DNA of 64,000 nt from positions 248,001-312,000 of the forward strand of contig NZ_FWXL01000006.1 in the NCBI RefSeq assembly GCF_900176395.1, read 5' to 3'. The notes under the pieces were generated by a model, which was not told the DNA's origin, did no database searches, and was given only the letters and a program-made list of their open reading frames with translations. Both the position numbers and the translations under genes were made by a program. Position 1 is the stretch's first letter; every line of letters starts with the position of its first letter. This DNA is from Novosphingobium sp. B1. GTDB lineage: Bacteria; Pseudomonadota; Alphaproteobacteria; Sphingomonadales; Sphingomonadaceae. Below, one piece after another: positions 16,972-31,614 of the stretch.

Positions 16972-18351
16972 TTAAGTTGCCGACGGGGCGAGGGCGGGTG
17001 CGCTCTTGCGGAAGGGTTCGGGCTTTGCGGCCTTCACGCGCTGGATATAGGCCCACAGGCCACATTGCAGTCCGACCAGCATGTAGCAGAACGGCTGGAA
17101 GGCGATGCCGACGAATGTCGAGCCGACGAGATAGATCACTTGCGCCTGTTGCAGCGCCTCGGCCAGCGGCGAGACCCAGCCGAACTGTTCGGAGGCATCC
17201 TTTCGGAAGCGCCGCCTGAGCACTTCCATCTGCCACACGCCGAGCAAGTGAAGCACCAGCCACATGGCAAGGCCCGGATAGCCCTGCTCGCCCAGCATCT
17301 CGAAGTAGCTGGAGTGATAGGCGCGGGCCTTGTCGACCACCGGCTTGTATTCGAGCGCGGCGTTGTTGTCGCCGGCGTAGCTGGCCTCGACCGTATCGTA
17401 CTGCAGCCGGTTCTGGCGATAGGCATCGAAGCCGCCGCCGAATGGCCGGTTCTGCACGAACTCGATCGTCCATTGCCATACCGCCACGCGGGTCGACGCG
17501 GATTCGTCGGACTGATGGTTGCGGATCGTGCTCATGCGCGCGACGAAGTCTGCCGGCAGCATCGGGATCGAGACGATAGCGCCCGCCGCCATCAGCGAGA
17601 CGATCAGCAAGCGGCGCTTGGCGGTGCGCAGGATCATCGCCGCCAGCACGACGACGCAGACCAGACCCGTGCGCGCACCGGTGCCGATCGGCATGAGCGC
17701 GCAGGAAAAGCACAGTGCCCAGGCAAACGCCTTCACGCGCCATTCGGGCGGAAACACCGTGCCGAAGCGCGACAGCCACAATGCCAGAGGGATCACGGCG
17801 ATCGCCACCGCGGAGATGATCGAGCTTTCATAGAGCCCGGTGTTGTTGTTCACCAGCAGGCGCAATTCACCATAACCGCCACCACCGGCCAGCGTCTTGA
17901 TGCCGCCGCCAATGACGATGACGCCGACCGACAGCACCATGATCAGTGTCAGGGCCTCGATTCTCAGCCGCGTGCGCAAGGTCAGCGGGAGGAACATCGC
18001 GAACAGCAGGGCCTTCCACACCCAGGCCCACTTCTCGGCGGCTTCGACCGGGAAGTCGGCGGTCTGCGTGGTCAGCCCGCAATAGACGAGCAGTGAAAGC
18101 AGCAGCACCTGGCGCAGCGAGATGCGCGTGCCGTTCTTGTCCTCGGTAACGAACCACGCGATGAAGGCGCAGAGGAAGGCGATCAGCGATACCGGGATGT
18201 GGCTGAGGATGCCCCAGCTCACCTTCTGCGGCGAGACGATGTCAATATAGGTATAGGCCAGCACAAAGATGAACGGGCGGCGGAAGCCCGCGCCGATGAA
18301 GGCCAGCACGAAGCTCAGAAGGAACAGGTCAAGCACGGCCGTTGCCGCCAT
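16972..18351 (-). CDS. O-glycosylation ligase-like membrane protein, exosortase-A associated
   Basis: 459 residues with about ten or eleven membrane helices and a large external loop holding GGGFDAYRQ and YHSSYFEMLGEQGYPGLAMWL, the Wzy_C/O-antigen-ligase pattern. It matches the ligase type (TIGR03097) that accompanies exosortase-A systems and joins or polymerises an extracellular glycan. The N-terminus (FRRPFIFVLAYTYIDIVSPQ) is typical of that subfamily. A 56-residue gene overlaps its start by 23 bp. The adjacent divergent glycosyltransferase belongs to the same system, but exosortase itself is not in the window. Confidence 0.85.
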   Translation of the reverse strand: MAATAVLDLFLLSFVLAFIGAGFRRPFIFVLAYTYIDIVSPQKVSWGILSHIPVSLIAFLCAFIAWFVTEDKNGTRISLRQVLLLSLLVYCGLTTQTADFPVEAAEKWAWVWKALLFAMFLPLTLRTRLRIEALTLIMVLSVGVIVIGGGIKTLAGGGGYGELRLLVNNNTGLYESSIISAVAIAVIPLALWLSRFGTVFPPEWRVKAFAWALCFSCALMPIGTGARTGLVCVVVLAAMILRTAKRRLLIVSLMAAGAIVSIPMLPADFVARMSTIRNHQSDESASTRVAVWQWTIEFVQNRPFGGGFDAYRQNRLQYDTVEASYAGDNNAALEYKPVVDKARAYHSSYFEMLGEQGYPGLAMWLVLHLLGVWQMEVLRRRFRKDASEQFGWVSPLAEALQQAQVIYLVGSTFVGIAFQPFCYMLVGLQCGLWAYIQRVKAAKPEPFRKSAPALAPSAT

Positions 18352-18499
18352 CCTTGCGGGCCGGATCCCGTTTCACCCGGAAAGGAGCCTTGCGGCTGGG
18401 CAGGGCAGGGTCGTCGTCAAGGTCGTCACGCCGCAGCAGCCGCCAGATGGCAATAGCCATCAGCACGTGCGGCAGGAAGAGCGTGAACTTGTCGATCAT
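18329..18499 (-). CDS. 56-residue single-helix protein upstream of the ligase
   Basis: Starts MIDKFTLFLPHVLMAIAIWR, a hydrophobic N-terminal helix, followed by a charged tail (RRDDLDDDPALPSRKAPFRVKRDPARK). The end overlaps the ligase start by 23 bp, which suggests translational coupling. No family is recognised. As a tiny inner-membrane accessory of the glycan system it is plausible but not confirmed; the frame could also be fortuitous. Confidence 0.5.
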   Translation of the reverse strand: MIDKFTLFLPHVLMAIAIWRLLRRDDLDDDPALPSRKAPFRVKRDPARKDGGNGRA

Positions 18500-18566
18500 G
18501 GTCGCCCATCCGCTAGACCATCGAGGTTGACGCGGCGTTAAGCCTTGCCGTGCCAAGGAGAGAGGC

Positions 18567-19790
18567 ATGACCCGCGTGCTTCACGTCCTTGACCATTCGC
18601 TGCCGCTGCACAGCGGTTACACCTTCCGCACCCGCGCCATCCTGAAGGCGCAGCAGGCGATGGGCCTTGAGGTGCGCGGGGTTACGGGTTTGCGCCATGG
18701 CGGGGACGGTGACGACGGAAGCGAGACGGTGGACGGGCTGACCTTCTACCGCACCCTCGGACAGCCCGGAGCCGTGCCCCTGGTCCGCGAATGGAGCGAG
18801 ATTGCCGCCCTTGCAGAGCGCATCGTCGCCGTTGCGCAGGAGTGGCGGCCTGACGTGCTTCATGCCCATTCGCCCGCGCTGTGCGGCCTTGCGGCCGTGC
18901 GTGCCGGGCGCAGGCTGGGGATCCCGGTGGTCTATGAAATTCGCGCTTTCTGGGAGGATGCCGCCGTTGGCAATGGCACCGGGCGCGAAGGTTCAGCCAA
19001 GTACTGGCTGACCCGCGTCCTCGAGAACGACGTCGTCGCAGCCGCAGACGGGGTGGTGACGATCTGCGAGGGGCTGCGGGCCGATCTCGTCGCCCGGGGC
19101 TTTGCGCGAGAAAAGATCTCGATCATGCCCAATGGCGTCGACATGCAGATGTTTGGTGAGGCGCTGCCGCGCGATACGGCTCTGGCGCAGGACCTCGGGC
19201 TGGGCGAAGGCCCGGTCATCGGCTTTCTTGGCAGCTTCTACCCGTACGAAGGCCTCGACGATCTCATTGCCGCCATGCCCGCCATAGTTGCCGCCGTGCC
19301 CGATGCGCGGCTGCTGATGGTGGGCGGCGGTCCGGCGGAGGCAGACCTGCGCGCGCAGGCGGCGGCATCGCCGGTGGCGCAGGCCATCCGCTTTGTCGGC
19401 CGGGTGCCGCACCACGAAGTCGATCGATTTTACTCGCTGGTCGATGTGGTATGCTACCCGCGCAAGGGGATGCGCCTGACCGATCTGGTAACACCCTTGA
19501 AGCCGCTCGAAGCCATGGCGCAGGGCAAGCTCGTTTCGGCGTCTGCGGTTGGCGGGCACCGCGAGCTGATCGAGGATGGCGTTACCGGCACGCTGTTTGC
19601 GGCCGATGATCCGGCAGCGTTGGCAAGGGCATTGGCAGGCTTGCTGGCCGATCGCAGCGGCTGGAACCAGCGGCGTGATACCGCCCGCCGCTTCGTGCGC
19701 GAACATCATGACTGGGCTCTCAACGTGCGTCGTTATGATCCTGTTTACCAAGCCCTGATACCGAGTCTGAAGCGATCCGCTGCGGCATGA
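18567..19790 (+). CDS. Glycosyltransferase family 4, exosortase-A associated
   Basis: 407 residues with the GT-B two-lobed shape. Start MTRVLHVLDHSLPLHSGYTFR is the hallmark of the exosortase-A associated subgroup (TIGR04063). The GT4 active-site region is seen as IGFLGSFYPYEGLDDLIAA, MVGGGPAEADLR and the acceptor Glu region PLKPLEAMAQGKLV. It should add a sugar from a nucleotide or lipid donor in building an exported glycan. It is divergent from the ligase pair, 68 bp away. Confidence 0.9.
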   Translation: MTRVLHVLDHSLPLHSGYTFRTRAILKAQQAMGLEVRGVTGLRHGGDGDDGSETVDGLTFYRTLGQPGAVPLVREWSEIAALAERIVAVAQEWRPDVLHAHSPALCGLAAVRAGRRLGIPVVYEIRAFWEDAAVGNGTGREGSAKYWLTRVLENDVVAAADGVVTICEGLRADLVARGFAREKISIMPNGVDMQMFGEALPRDTALAQDLGLGEGPVIGFLGSFYPYEGLDDLIAAMPAIVAAVPDARLLMVGGGPAEADLRAQAAASPVAQAIRFVGRVPHHEVDRFYSLVDVVCYPRKGMRLTDLVTPLKPLEAMAQGKLVSASAVGGHRELIEDGVTGTLFAADDPAALARALAGLLADRSGWNQRRDTARRFVREHHDWALNVRRYDPVYQALIPSLKRSAAA

Positions 19791-19847
19791 GCCTTCATCG
19801 AGGCGCGTTGACTGCAAAAACGGCGCGATAACAGGATTTGAGGCAAC

Positions 19848-21923
19848 GTGAACGTGAAGCGCAAGCAGAAGCCCATCACCAAGCACCCGATGTTCCCGTA
19901 CGTCACGGCATTGTGGTTTGCGACCTTCGCCGGTCTTGGCAGCTTCGCAATCGCGCCGGCCCTGCTTGAAGGTCCGGTCGTGGCGCTCGGCCTGCCGGCA
20001 GTGCTGCCGGCGGCGACACCGCCGCTGGGGTTTACTGCCAGGATCCTGTTGTCCTTTCCCCTGTTCATCATTGGCGCTGTCGCCGGATTGCTCGCGGGCC
20101 GTGCGCTTTCGCGTGACAAGGCGGCCGAGCCGCGCCGCACCCGCGATTTCTCCCGTGCGGCGCGTGTTGACGCTGCAGAGCCTGCACCGCGTGGCGAGTA
20201 CGAGCCGCGTCGTCCGCTCAACCCGCTCGAAGATCTTGGCGAGCCGCTTGATGCGGCCGAACCGGCTGACGCGTCGCAGCGCCGCCGCCCGCTGACCGTC
20301 GCCGACGAAGATTCGCTCGCCATGCCGTTCGAAAGCGCGCCGTTGCCCGGTGCGCTGCCTTGGGACAATCCCGCAGCCGCGCCCTTCGCCGAACCTGTGG
20401 CATTTGACGAATTCGGACCGGCTGCCGAAACGGCGCCCTTTTCCGCGCCGGTTCACGACGGTGCTGACGTCGACGCCGATGAGCCGTCCGTGTTCGCAGG
20501 CCACGCCTTCGCCGATGCCTCGAACGATCCGCTGGCACTTGACCAGCTTATCGAGCAGGCAAGTGCGGCCACCTTCGATGCCACGCCGCTGGTCTTTGCC
20601 GAATCTGATGCGGACGAGGAAGAGGCCGCAAACGGCGTAGCATTCATGTCTGATGCCGAGGCTGAAGCGGAAGACGATGCAGCCGGGCAGGTGGCAGCGC
20701 AGGACGAGGCGGTCACGGCATTCTCGCCCTTCGCTCCGCAAGCCGCGCCCTTGTTCCAGGCTCCGGTCCAGCCGGTGACGCCAATCGAGCGCGCGGATCT
20801 CGACGATCTCGGCCTGGTGCAACTGGTCGAGCGGCTGGCGCTTGCCATGTCGCGGCGGCGCCCGGCGCACGGTCGTGCAGCCACGACGGAATTGCCGCCT
20901 GTTGCGCCGGCACCCCTTGCGCATTCGCCGCTTGGCTCGCCAGCGGTGGCTGCGCCTGCGCCTGCGCCTGCGCCTGCGATCGCCCTGACGCCTGTTGCCA
21001 GCGCGCCGGCTGCGGCTTCACCGGTGAATGCCCCGGAGGCCGAGGCGCCCCGCGAAGTTCCGCCAGCAATGCCTCGGCTGCACGTCACGACGCCCGAGAC
21101 GACCCAAACGCCTGCGGCAAGCGCGACCGACGCACCGTTCGGAGCAGGCGCTGCGGTCTCATCGGGACTGGCATCTGCGGGACTGGTATCGTCGCCGTTT
21201 GATCGTGTCGTGCAATTGCGTCCGGTCATGCCCGTGTTCGATCAGTCTCAGGAAGACGACGAGGATGACGCAGAAGTGCTCGGTCTGGACCGCTTTCTGC
21301 GGGTCAAGCCGCCCGTTGCCGCGCCATCCGAACCGGAAGGCGACGAACTGCAAGCGCAGGCGTTCGCTGTCGATGTGGAAATCACAGACGATGCGGCCCT
21401 TGTGGCCGAGAACGAAGCTGCCGTTGCCGTGACGGCGGACCTTTCGGACGAAGTTGCCGAAGACCGCTATCCTTCGCTGCTCGACATGCCGCCGGCGCCA
21501 TCGCGGCACGATCCCTTGCGGATTGCCGACGGATTTGCCGCGCCGCTGGGCGATGATGAAGCTGCCGAGCCAGTGGTCGTTTTCCCCGGACAGGCTTCTG
21601 CCCTGCATTCCAATCCCCAGGCGGCTACGCCGATCTATGGCGCGGCACGCACGTTTGACCGGCCCGAGATCCTGCCGATGGCAGGCTCTCCGCTGGCGGC
21701 ACCGGGTCGCGCGGCTCCCTCGGCTCCGATCGAGCCCTTCGGACTTGCACCCGTGGGCGCGGCCGATGACGCCGATGATGAAGCCGTGGCGCAAATGCGC
21801 GTCCCGCTGCCAACCCCTGCGCCTTCGACACCGCCGCAGCCACTCGTCGATGCAGATGAGGCCGACAGGGCGCTGCGGGCTGCGCTTGCCACCCTGCAGC
21901 GGATGACCGCCCAGAACGGCTGA
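19848..21923 (+). CDS. Long disordered protein with two N-terminal membrane helices
   Basis: 691 residues. Two hydrophobic segments (PYVTALWFATFAGLGSFAIAPALL and ILLSFPLFIIGAVAGLLAGRAL) anchor it, and about 600 residues follow that are low complexity: Ala, Pro, Asp and Glu rich, with an APAPAPAPAPA run near residue 370. Only short helical islands break it (LDDLGLVQLVERLALAMSRRR and ALRAALATLQRMTAQ). No domain is recognised. It lies 57 bp after the exosortase-A glycosyltransferase on the same strand. A linker, scaffold or envelope-spanning role is a guess. Confidence 0.6.
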   Translation: MNVKRKQKPITKHPMFPYVTALWFATFAGLGSFAIAPALLEGPVVALGLPAVLPAATPPLGFTARILLSFPLFIIGAVAGLLAGRALSRDKAAEPRRTRDFSRAARVDAAEPAPRGEYEPRRPLNPLEDLGEPLDAAEPADASQRRRPLTVADEDSLAMPFESAPLPGALPWDNPAAAPFAEPVAFDEFGPAAETAPFSAPVHDGADVDADEPSVFAGHAFADASNDPLALDQLIEQASAATFDATPLVFAESDADEEEAANGVAFMSDAEAEAEDDAAGQVAAQDEAVTAFSPFAPQAAPLFQAPVQPVTPIERADLDDLGLVQLVERLALAMSRRRPAHGRAATTELPPVAPAPLAHSPLGSPAVAAPAPAPAPAIALTPVASAPAAASPVNAPEAEAPREVPPAMPRLHVTTPETTQTPAASATDAPFGAGAAVSSGLASAGLVSSPFDRVVQLRPVMPVFDQSQEDDEDDAEVLGLDRFLRVKPPVAAPSEPEGDELQAQAFAVDVEITDDAALVAENEAAVAVTADLSDEVAEDRYPSLLDMPPAPSRHDPLRIADGFAAPLGDDEAAEPVVVFPGQASALHSNPQAATPIYGAARTFDRPEILPMAGSPLAAPGRAAPSAPIEPFGLAPVGAADDADDEAVAQMRVPLPTPAPSTPPQPLVDADEADRALRAALATLQRMTAQNG

Positions 21924-21959
21924 TCACAAGGCTGGCGATACAGCCGATCATGTAGCGGA

Positions 21960-21983
21960 TTCCCGCCTCTCGAGGGGCGGGAA
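21960..21983. terminator. Short hairpin in the gltB upstream region
   Basis: TTCCCGCC (21960-21967) pairs with GGCGGGAA (21976-21983). It lies 37 bp after the stop of the disordered protein and about 180 bp before gltB. No T-run is present. The rest of the 238-bp gap holds no gene; an AT-rich stretch near 22050-22140 may hold the gltB promoter. Confidence 0.4.
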
Positions 21984-22161
21984 CCGCACTTTATGCCATC
22001 TCGCAACCGTATTTTCGGCACGAACCACGCACTTGGCCATGTTGCGCGGTTGCAAAATAACTTTCCTGCAGTCATGGGGGCATTCCGCGCAATTTTTGTC
22101 GCTCAAAGCGGCATGATTCGCGCGCGGGTACCTCTTTTTTGGATGCAGGACGATCATCGAG

Positions 22162-26802
<4,641 letters not shown>

Positions 26803-26816
26803 GGGTCAGAAATACA

Positions 26817-28250
<1,434 letters not shown>

Positions 28251-28276
28251 CCGTCAAGCAGATACGGGAAAAGGAA

Positions 28277-28304
28277 AGGGGCGTCCGATCGGGCGCCCCT
28301 TTTT
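28277..28304 (+). terminator. Rho-independent terminator after gltD
   Basis: AGGGGCG and CGCCCCT (28277-28300) enclose a GC-rich centre, followed by TTTTT (28300-28304). It lies 26 bp after gltD and just short of the stop of the convergent gene. Confidence 0.8.
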
Positions 28305-28311
28305 CGTGGCC

Positions 28312-29640
28312 TCAGCCGTCGCCCTCGGGAGCGACCGTGGGCATGGCCTTGGTCCGGCTCACCAGCAGCTTGTCGATCTTGCGACCGTCCATGTCGACCA
28401 CCTCGAAGCGCCAGCCCTGGTCGTCGAAGTGTTCGCCCTCGGTCGGCAGCTTCTTGAGCACGGACAGGCAGTACCCAGCGGTGGTGGCAAACTCGCGGTC
28501 ATCGGGCATCTCTATGCCCAGACGATCCGCCAATGCGTCGGCGGGGAGCGCGCCGGAGATCAGCAGCGAGCCGTCCTCGCGCTCTACAACCATCGGTTCA
28601 TCGCCGGCATCGGCATGGCCGACGAAGTTGCCGGCAATGGCGGAGAGGAGGTCAGCCGGGGTGACGATGCCTTCAAGGTGGCCGTATTCATCGTGCACCA
28701 GCGCGATCGCCACTTCGGCCTGCTGGATCATCCCCAGCGCGTCCATCGTGTCGAGCTGATCAGGCACGATTGCCGGCTTCTTCATCAGCCGGGCAAGCTG
28801 GACCTTGCGCCCGCGCAGCAGCGTTGCGAACACGTCACGCACCTTGACCACGCCAACGATCTTGTCGACCGAGCCGTCGGCCACGAGCAGCAGCGAATGA
28901 GGGCTCTCGTCGATCGCGGCGCGCAGTTCGGCTTCGGTTGCCTTGCGTTCGATCCAGTGCAGTTCGGTGCGCGGCGTCATCACTTCGCGCACGGGGCGTT
29001 CGGCCAGGCGCATGATCCCGGTCATGATCGCCCGCTCGTCTTCCTCGATCACGCCTGAACGGGTCGCCTCGGCGAAGATCATGTGGAGCTCTTCGGCCGT
29101 CACTTCCTGTTCGTTGCTCTGCTTGAGGCCAAGCAGGCGGATGATCGTGCTGGACGAGGTATCGAGCAGCCAGACGAACGGGGCGGTGATCCTGGACATG
29201 AGCGCCATCGCCGGCGCTGCCAGCTTGGCAATCGGTTCTGCGGCCCGCAGGGCCAGCTGCTTGGGCACAAGTTCGCCGACAACGAGGCTGAGATAGGTGG
29301 TGATGGCGATGACCAGCACGAACCCGGCATCGTCGGCATATTGCGCCGGAACGCCCCACGCTTCCAACCGCTCAGCCGTCGGACCGCCCAGGCTCGAGCC
29401 CGAGTAGGCACCGGCAATGATTCCCACCAGGGTAATGCCGATCTGCACGGTCGATAAAAATTTTCCGGGGTCGGCAGCGAGGGCGAGCGCCACCCTGGCG
29501 CCCTTGCTTCCCTCTTCGGCGGCAACCTTCAGGCGCGCCGGGCGTGCCGAAACAATCGCCAGTTCCGACATGGAAAACAAGCCGTTGAGCACAACGAGGC
29601 CCAGGATCACGAAGACGTCAGACCAAGGAAAAGGTGTCAC
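28312..29640 (-). CDS. CNNM/CorC-HlyC family membrane protein with CBS pair
   Basis: 442 residues in the order DUF21 (four hydrophobic helices, WSDVFVILGLVVLNGLFSMSELAIVSA), two CBS domains (VREVMTPRTELHWIERK on) and a C-terminal CorC_HlyC domain. Often called hemolysin, but the family is now tied to magnesium or cobalt efflux. The start is GTG 29640 (VTPFPWSDV) with AGGGG about 8 nt upstream; a longer frame would add 16 residues without support. It converges with gltD across a terminator. Confidence 0.9.
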   Translation of the reverse strand: MTPFPWSDVFVILGLVVLNGLFSMSELAIVSARPARLKVAAEEGSKGARVALALAADPGKFLSTVQIGITLVGIIAGAYSGSSLGGPTAERLEAWGVPAQYADDAGFVLVIAITTYLSLVVGELVPKQLALRAAEPIAKLAAPAMALMSRITAPFVWLLDTSSSTIIRLLGLKQSNEQEVTAEELHMIFAEATRSGVIEEDERAIMTGIMRLAERPVREVMTPRTELHWIERKATEAELRAAIDESPHSLLLVADGSVDKIVGVVKVRDVFATLLRGRKVQLARLMKKPAIVPDQLDTMDALGMIQQAEVAIALVHDEYGHLEGIVTPADLLSAIAGNFVGHADAGDEPMVVEREDGSLLISGALPADALADRLGIEMPDDREFATTAGYCLSVLKKLPTEGEHFDDQGWRFEVVDMDGRKIDKLLVSRTKAMPTVAPEGDG

Positions 29641-29690
29641 GCGCAGGCCCCTAACAGATTTCCCGGGAAAGGCGAATAGCACTGGCAAAG

Positions 29691-29726
29691 TTCCCGTTCG
29701 GGAACCGTTCAGTCGAAGTGGGCGTA
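29691..29726 (+). promoter_or_regulatory. Candidate EcfG-type promoter upstream of the OmpA gene
   Basis: GGAAC (29701-29705) is followed 17 nt later by CGTA (29723-29726), one base away from the GGAAC-N16/17-CGTT consensus of EcfG promoters. It lies about 70 bp before the OmpA-family gene. The palindrome TTCCCGTTCGGGAA (29691-29704) overlaps the minus-35. A tentative call. Confidence 0.35.
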
Positions 29727-29795
29727 TTCCACCCTGTCAAAGCGGCGAAGCGGCGCTACGAATTGCGTCGACCAGCCGGTCAAAGGGGATAGGTT

Positions 29796-30488
29796 ATGAA
29801 AATCCGTCGTGTTCTCATGTCGAGCCTGTGTGCAGTTTCGCTCGTCAGCCTTTCGGCCTGCGTCACCGATCCGAACACTGGTGAGCAGAAGGTTTCGCGT
29901 ACTGCCATCGGTGGCCTTGGCGGCGCGCTTGGTGGCGCCCTCCTGGGCGGCCTGATCGGCGGCAAGACCGGACGTATCGTTGGCGCCGGCATCGGCGGCG
30001 TCGCTGGCGGCGTCATCGGCTACCAGAAGGACAAGCAGATCAAGGAACTGCGCGAGCAGACCGCAGGCACCGGCATTGACGTTACCGAGACCGATGGCGG
30101 CAACGCGATCCTCGTCAACCTGCCCAACGGCGTGACGTTCGACACCGACAGCTCGACCGTGAAGCCCGCCTTCGCCGCTACTCTCGACCGCGTCGCGCAG
30201 TCGCTGGTGCAGTACCCGAACTCGCTGATCGACGTTTACGGTCACACCGATTCGACCGGTTCGGACGCCTACAACCAGGCGCTGTCCGAGCGGCGCGCGC
30301 GTGCCGTGGCAGATTATCTGACCTCGCGCGGCGTCGGCTACGCCCGTATCCGCAGCCAGGGTTACGGTGAATCGCAGCCGATCGCCTCGAACGACACCGA
30401 GCAGGGCCGTCAGGCCAACCGTCGCGTCGAGATCAAGATCGTGCCGATCAGCCAGGACGACGTGAACGCAGCCCGTCGCGGCCAGTAA
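29796..30488 (+). CDS. OmpA-family lipoprotein with glycine-zipper
   Basis: 230 residues. The signal peptide ends in a lipobox (SLSAC, Cys22). Then comes a glycine-zipper stretch (GGLGGALGGALLGGLIGGKTG) that inserts in membranes, and a C-terminal OmpA domain that binds peptidoglycan, with DTDSSTVKPAF, IDVYGHTDSTGSDAYNQALSE and NRRVEIKI. It links the outer membrane to the wall. A terminator follows. The upstream motif makes it a possible stress-sigma target. Confidence 0.92.
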   Translation: MKIRRVLMSSLCAVSLVSLSACVTDPNTGEQKVSRTAIGGLGGALGGALLGGLIGGKTGRIVGAGIGGVAGGVIGYQKDKQIKELREQTAGTGIDVTETDGGNAILVNLPNGVTFDTDSSTVKPAFAATLDRVAQSLVQYPNSLIDVYGHTDSTGSDAYNQALSERRARAVADYLTSRGVGYARIRSQGYGESQPIASNDTEQGRQANRRVEIKIVPISQDDVNAARRGQ

Positions 30489-30507
30489 TTTCACGCAACA
30501 GTCAAAG

Positions 30508-30538
30508 CGGCGTCGCCTCTTGGGGGCGGCGCCGTTTT
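30508..30538 (+). terminator. Rho-independent terminator after the OmpA gene
   Basis: CGGCGTCGCC (30508-30517) and GGCGGCGCCG (30525-30534) form a stem, followed by TTTT (30535-30538). Confidence 0.8.
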
Positions 30539-30618
30539 GCTATGTGGCACATACGATTGGCCGTTGACCTGCGCGGGCCGCGGCTGGCATCGGCGCTTGG
30601 CAAAGGAGACTTTTTCCC

Positions 30619-31614
30619 ATGTCGATTCAGCGCCGCAAGATCAACGGATGCGAAACCAACCCGATCGGCCTTGGCTGCATGTCGTTGAGCTGGGCTTATT
30701 CGGGTCGCCCAAGCGAGGAAGACGGCATCCGTCTGCTGCAGCACGCGGTCGACATCGGTTATGATCACTTCGACACGGCGCGGCTTTATGGCCTGGGCCA
30801 CAATGAGACGCAGGTCGGCACCGCTTTGAAGGGCCGACGCGACAAGGTCTTCCTGGCTTCTAAAATGGGCATCTTCGCCAGTGGCGACAAGCGCGGGATC
30901 GATTGCCATCCCGATACCATTCGCAGCGAACTCGAAGTATCGCTACGGTTGCTGCAGACCGATCACATCGACCTTTATTACATGCACCGGCGCGACTTCA
31001 CCGTGCCGATCGAGGATTCGGTGGGTGCGATGGCCGACCTCGTGAAGGAAGGGAAGATCGGCGGCATCGGCCTGTCTGAAATGTCGGCCGAAACCTTGCG
31101 CAAGGCCGCTGCAGTCCACCCCATCGCCGCGATGCAGACCGAATACTCGCCCTGGACCCGCCAGGCGGAAATCGCCGTGCTCGATGCATGCCATGAGCTC
31201 GGGACGACGTTTGTCGCGTTCTCGCCGGTCGCGCGCGGGGCGCTGGCAGATGGGTTGCGCGATCCGCAAGCGCTGCCCGATGGCGATATCCGCAAGGCCA
31301 TGCCGCGCTTCTCGGATCAGAACTGGCAGAAGAACCTCGCGCTGGTAGATGCCTTCAACGCCATTGCAGCGCGCGAAGGAGTGACGCCTGCCCAACTCTC
31401 GCTCGCCTGGGTGCTTTCACGCGGGGAGCATGTCGTTGCCATTCCCGGTACCGGCAAGATCGCGCATCTCGAGGAAAACATCGCACGCTGGGACTGGCAG
31501 ATTCCCGCGTCCGTCGCGGCCGAGGTCGATGGCCTGATCAACCAGCAGACCGTGGCCGGGCACCGCTATGCAGGAGCCATGCTCCCGACCATCGATACCG
31601 AGGATTTCGACTAG
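30619..31614 (+). CDS. Aldo/keto reductase
   Basis: 331-residue NADPH-dependent TIM-barrel reductase. The catalytic residues can be seen: FDTARLYG (Asp, Tyr), FLASKMG (Lys) and YYMHRRD (His). The cofactor-binding loop is AIPGTGKIAHLEENIA near the C-terminus. It is closest to the broad family acting on sugar or xenobiotic carbonyls. Its substrate is unknown. It ends in a 4-bp convergent overlap with the CysQ-like gene. Confidence 0.93.
   Translation: MSIQRRKINGCETNPIGLGCMSLSWAYSGRPSEEDGIRLLQHAVDIGYDHFDTARLYGLGHNETQVGTALKGRRDKVFLASKMGIFASGDKRGIDCHPDTIRSELEVSLRLLQTDHIDLYYMHRRDFTVPIEDSVGAMADLVKEGKIGGIGLSEMSAETLRKAAAVHPIAAMQTEYSPWTRQAEIAVLDACHELGTTFVAFSPVARGALADGLRDPQALPDGDIRKAMPRFSDQNWQKNLALVDAFNAIAAREGVTPAQLSLAWVLSRGEHVVAIPGTGKIAHLEENIARWDWQIPASVAAEVDGLINQQTVAGHRYAGAMLPTIDTEDFD

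Noticed and set aside
17065-18096. Plus-strand frame opposite the glycan ligase
   Set aside because: Shadow of the membrane protein. Composition (Gln, His, Arg rich) is typical of antisense frames in this genome.
22000-22161. Sigma-54 promoter before gltB
   Set aside because: TTGGCCATGTTGC is suggestive, but the GG-N10-GC spacing is not met.
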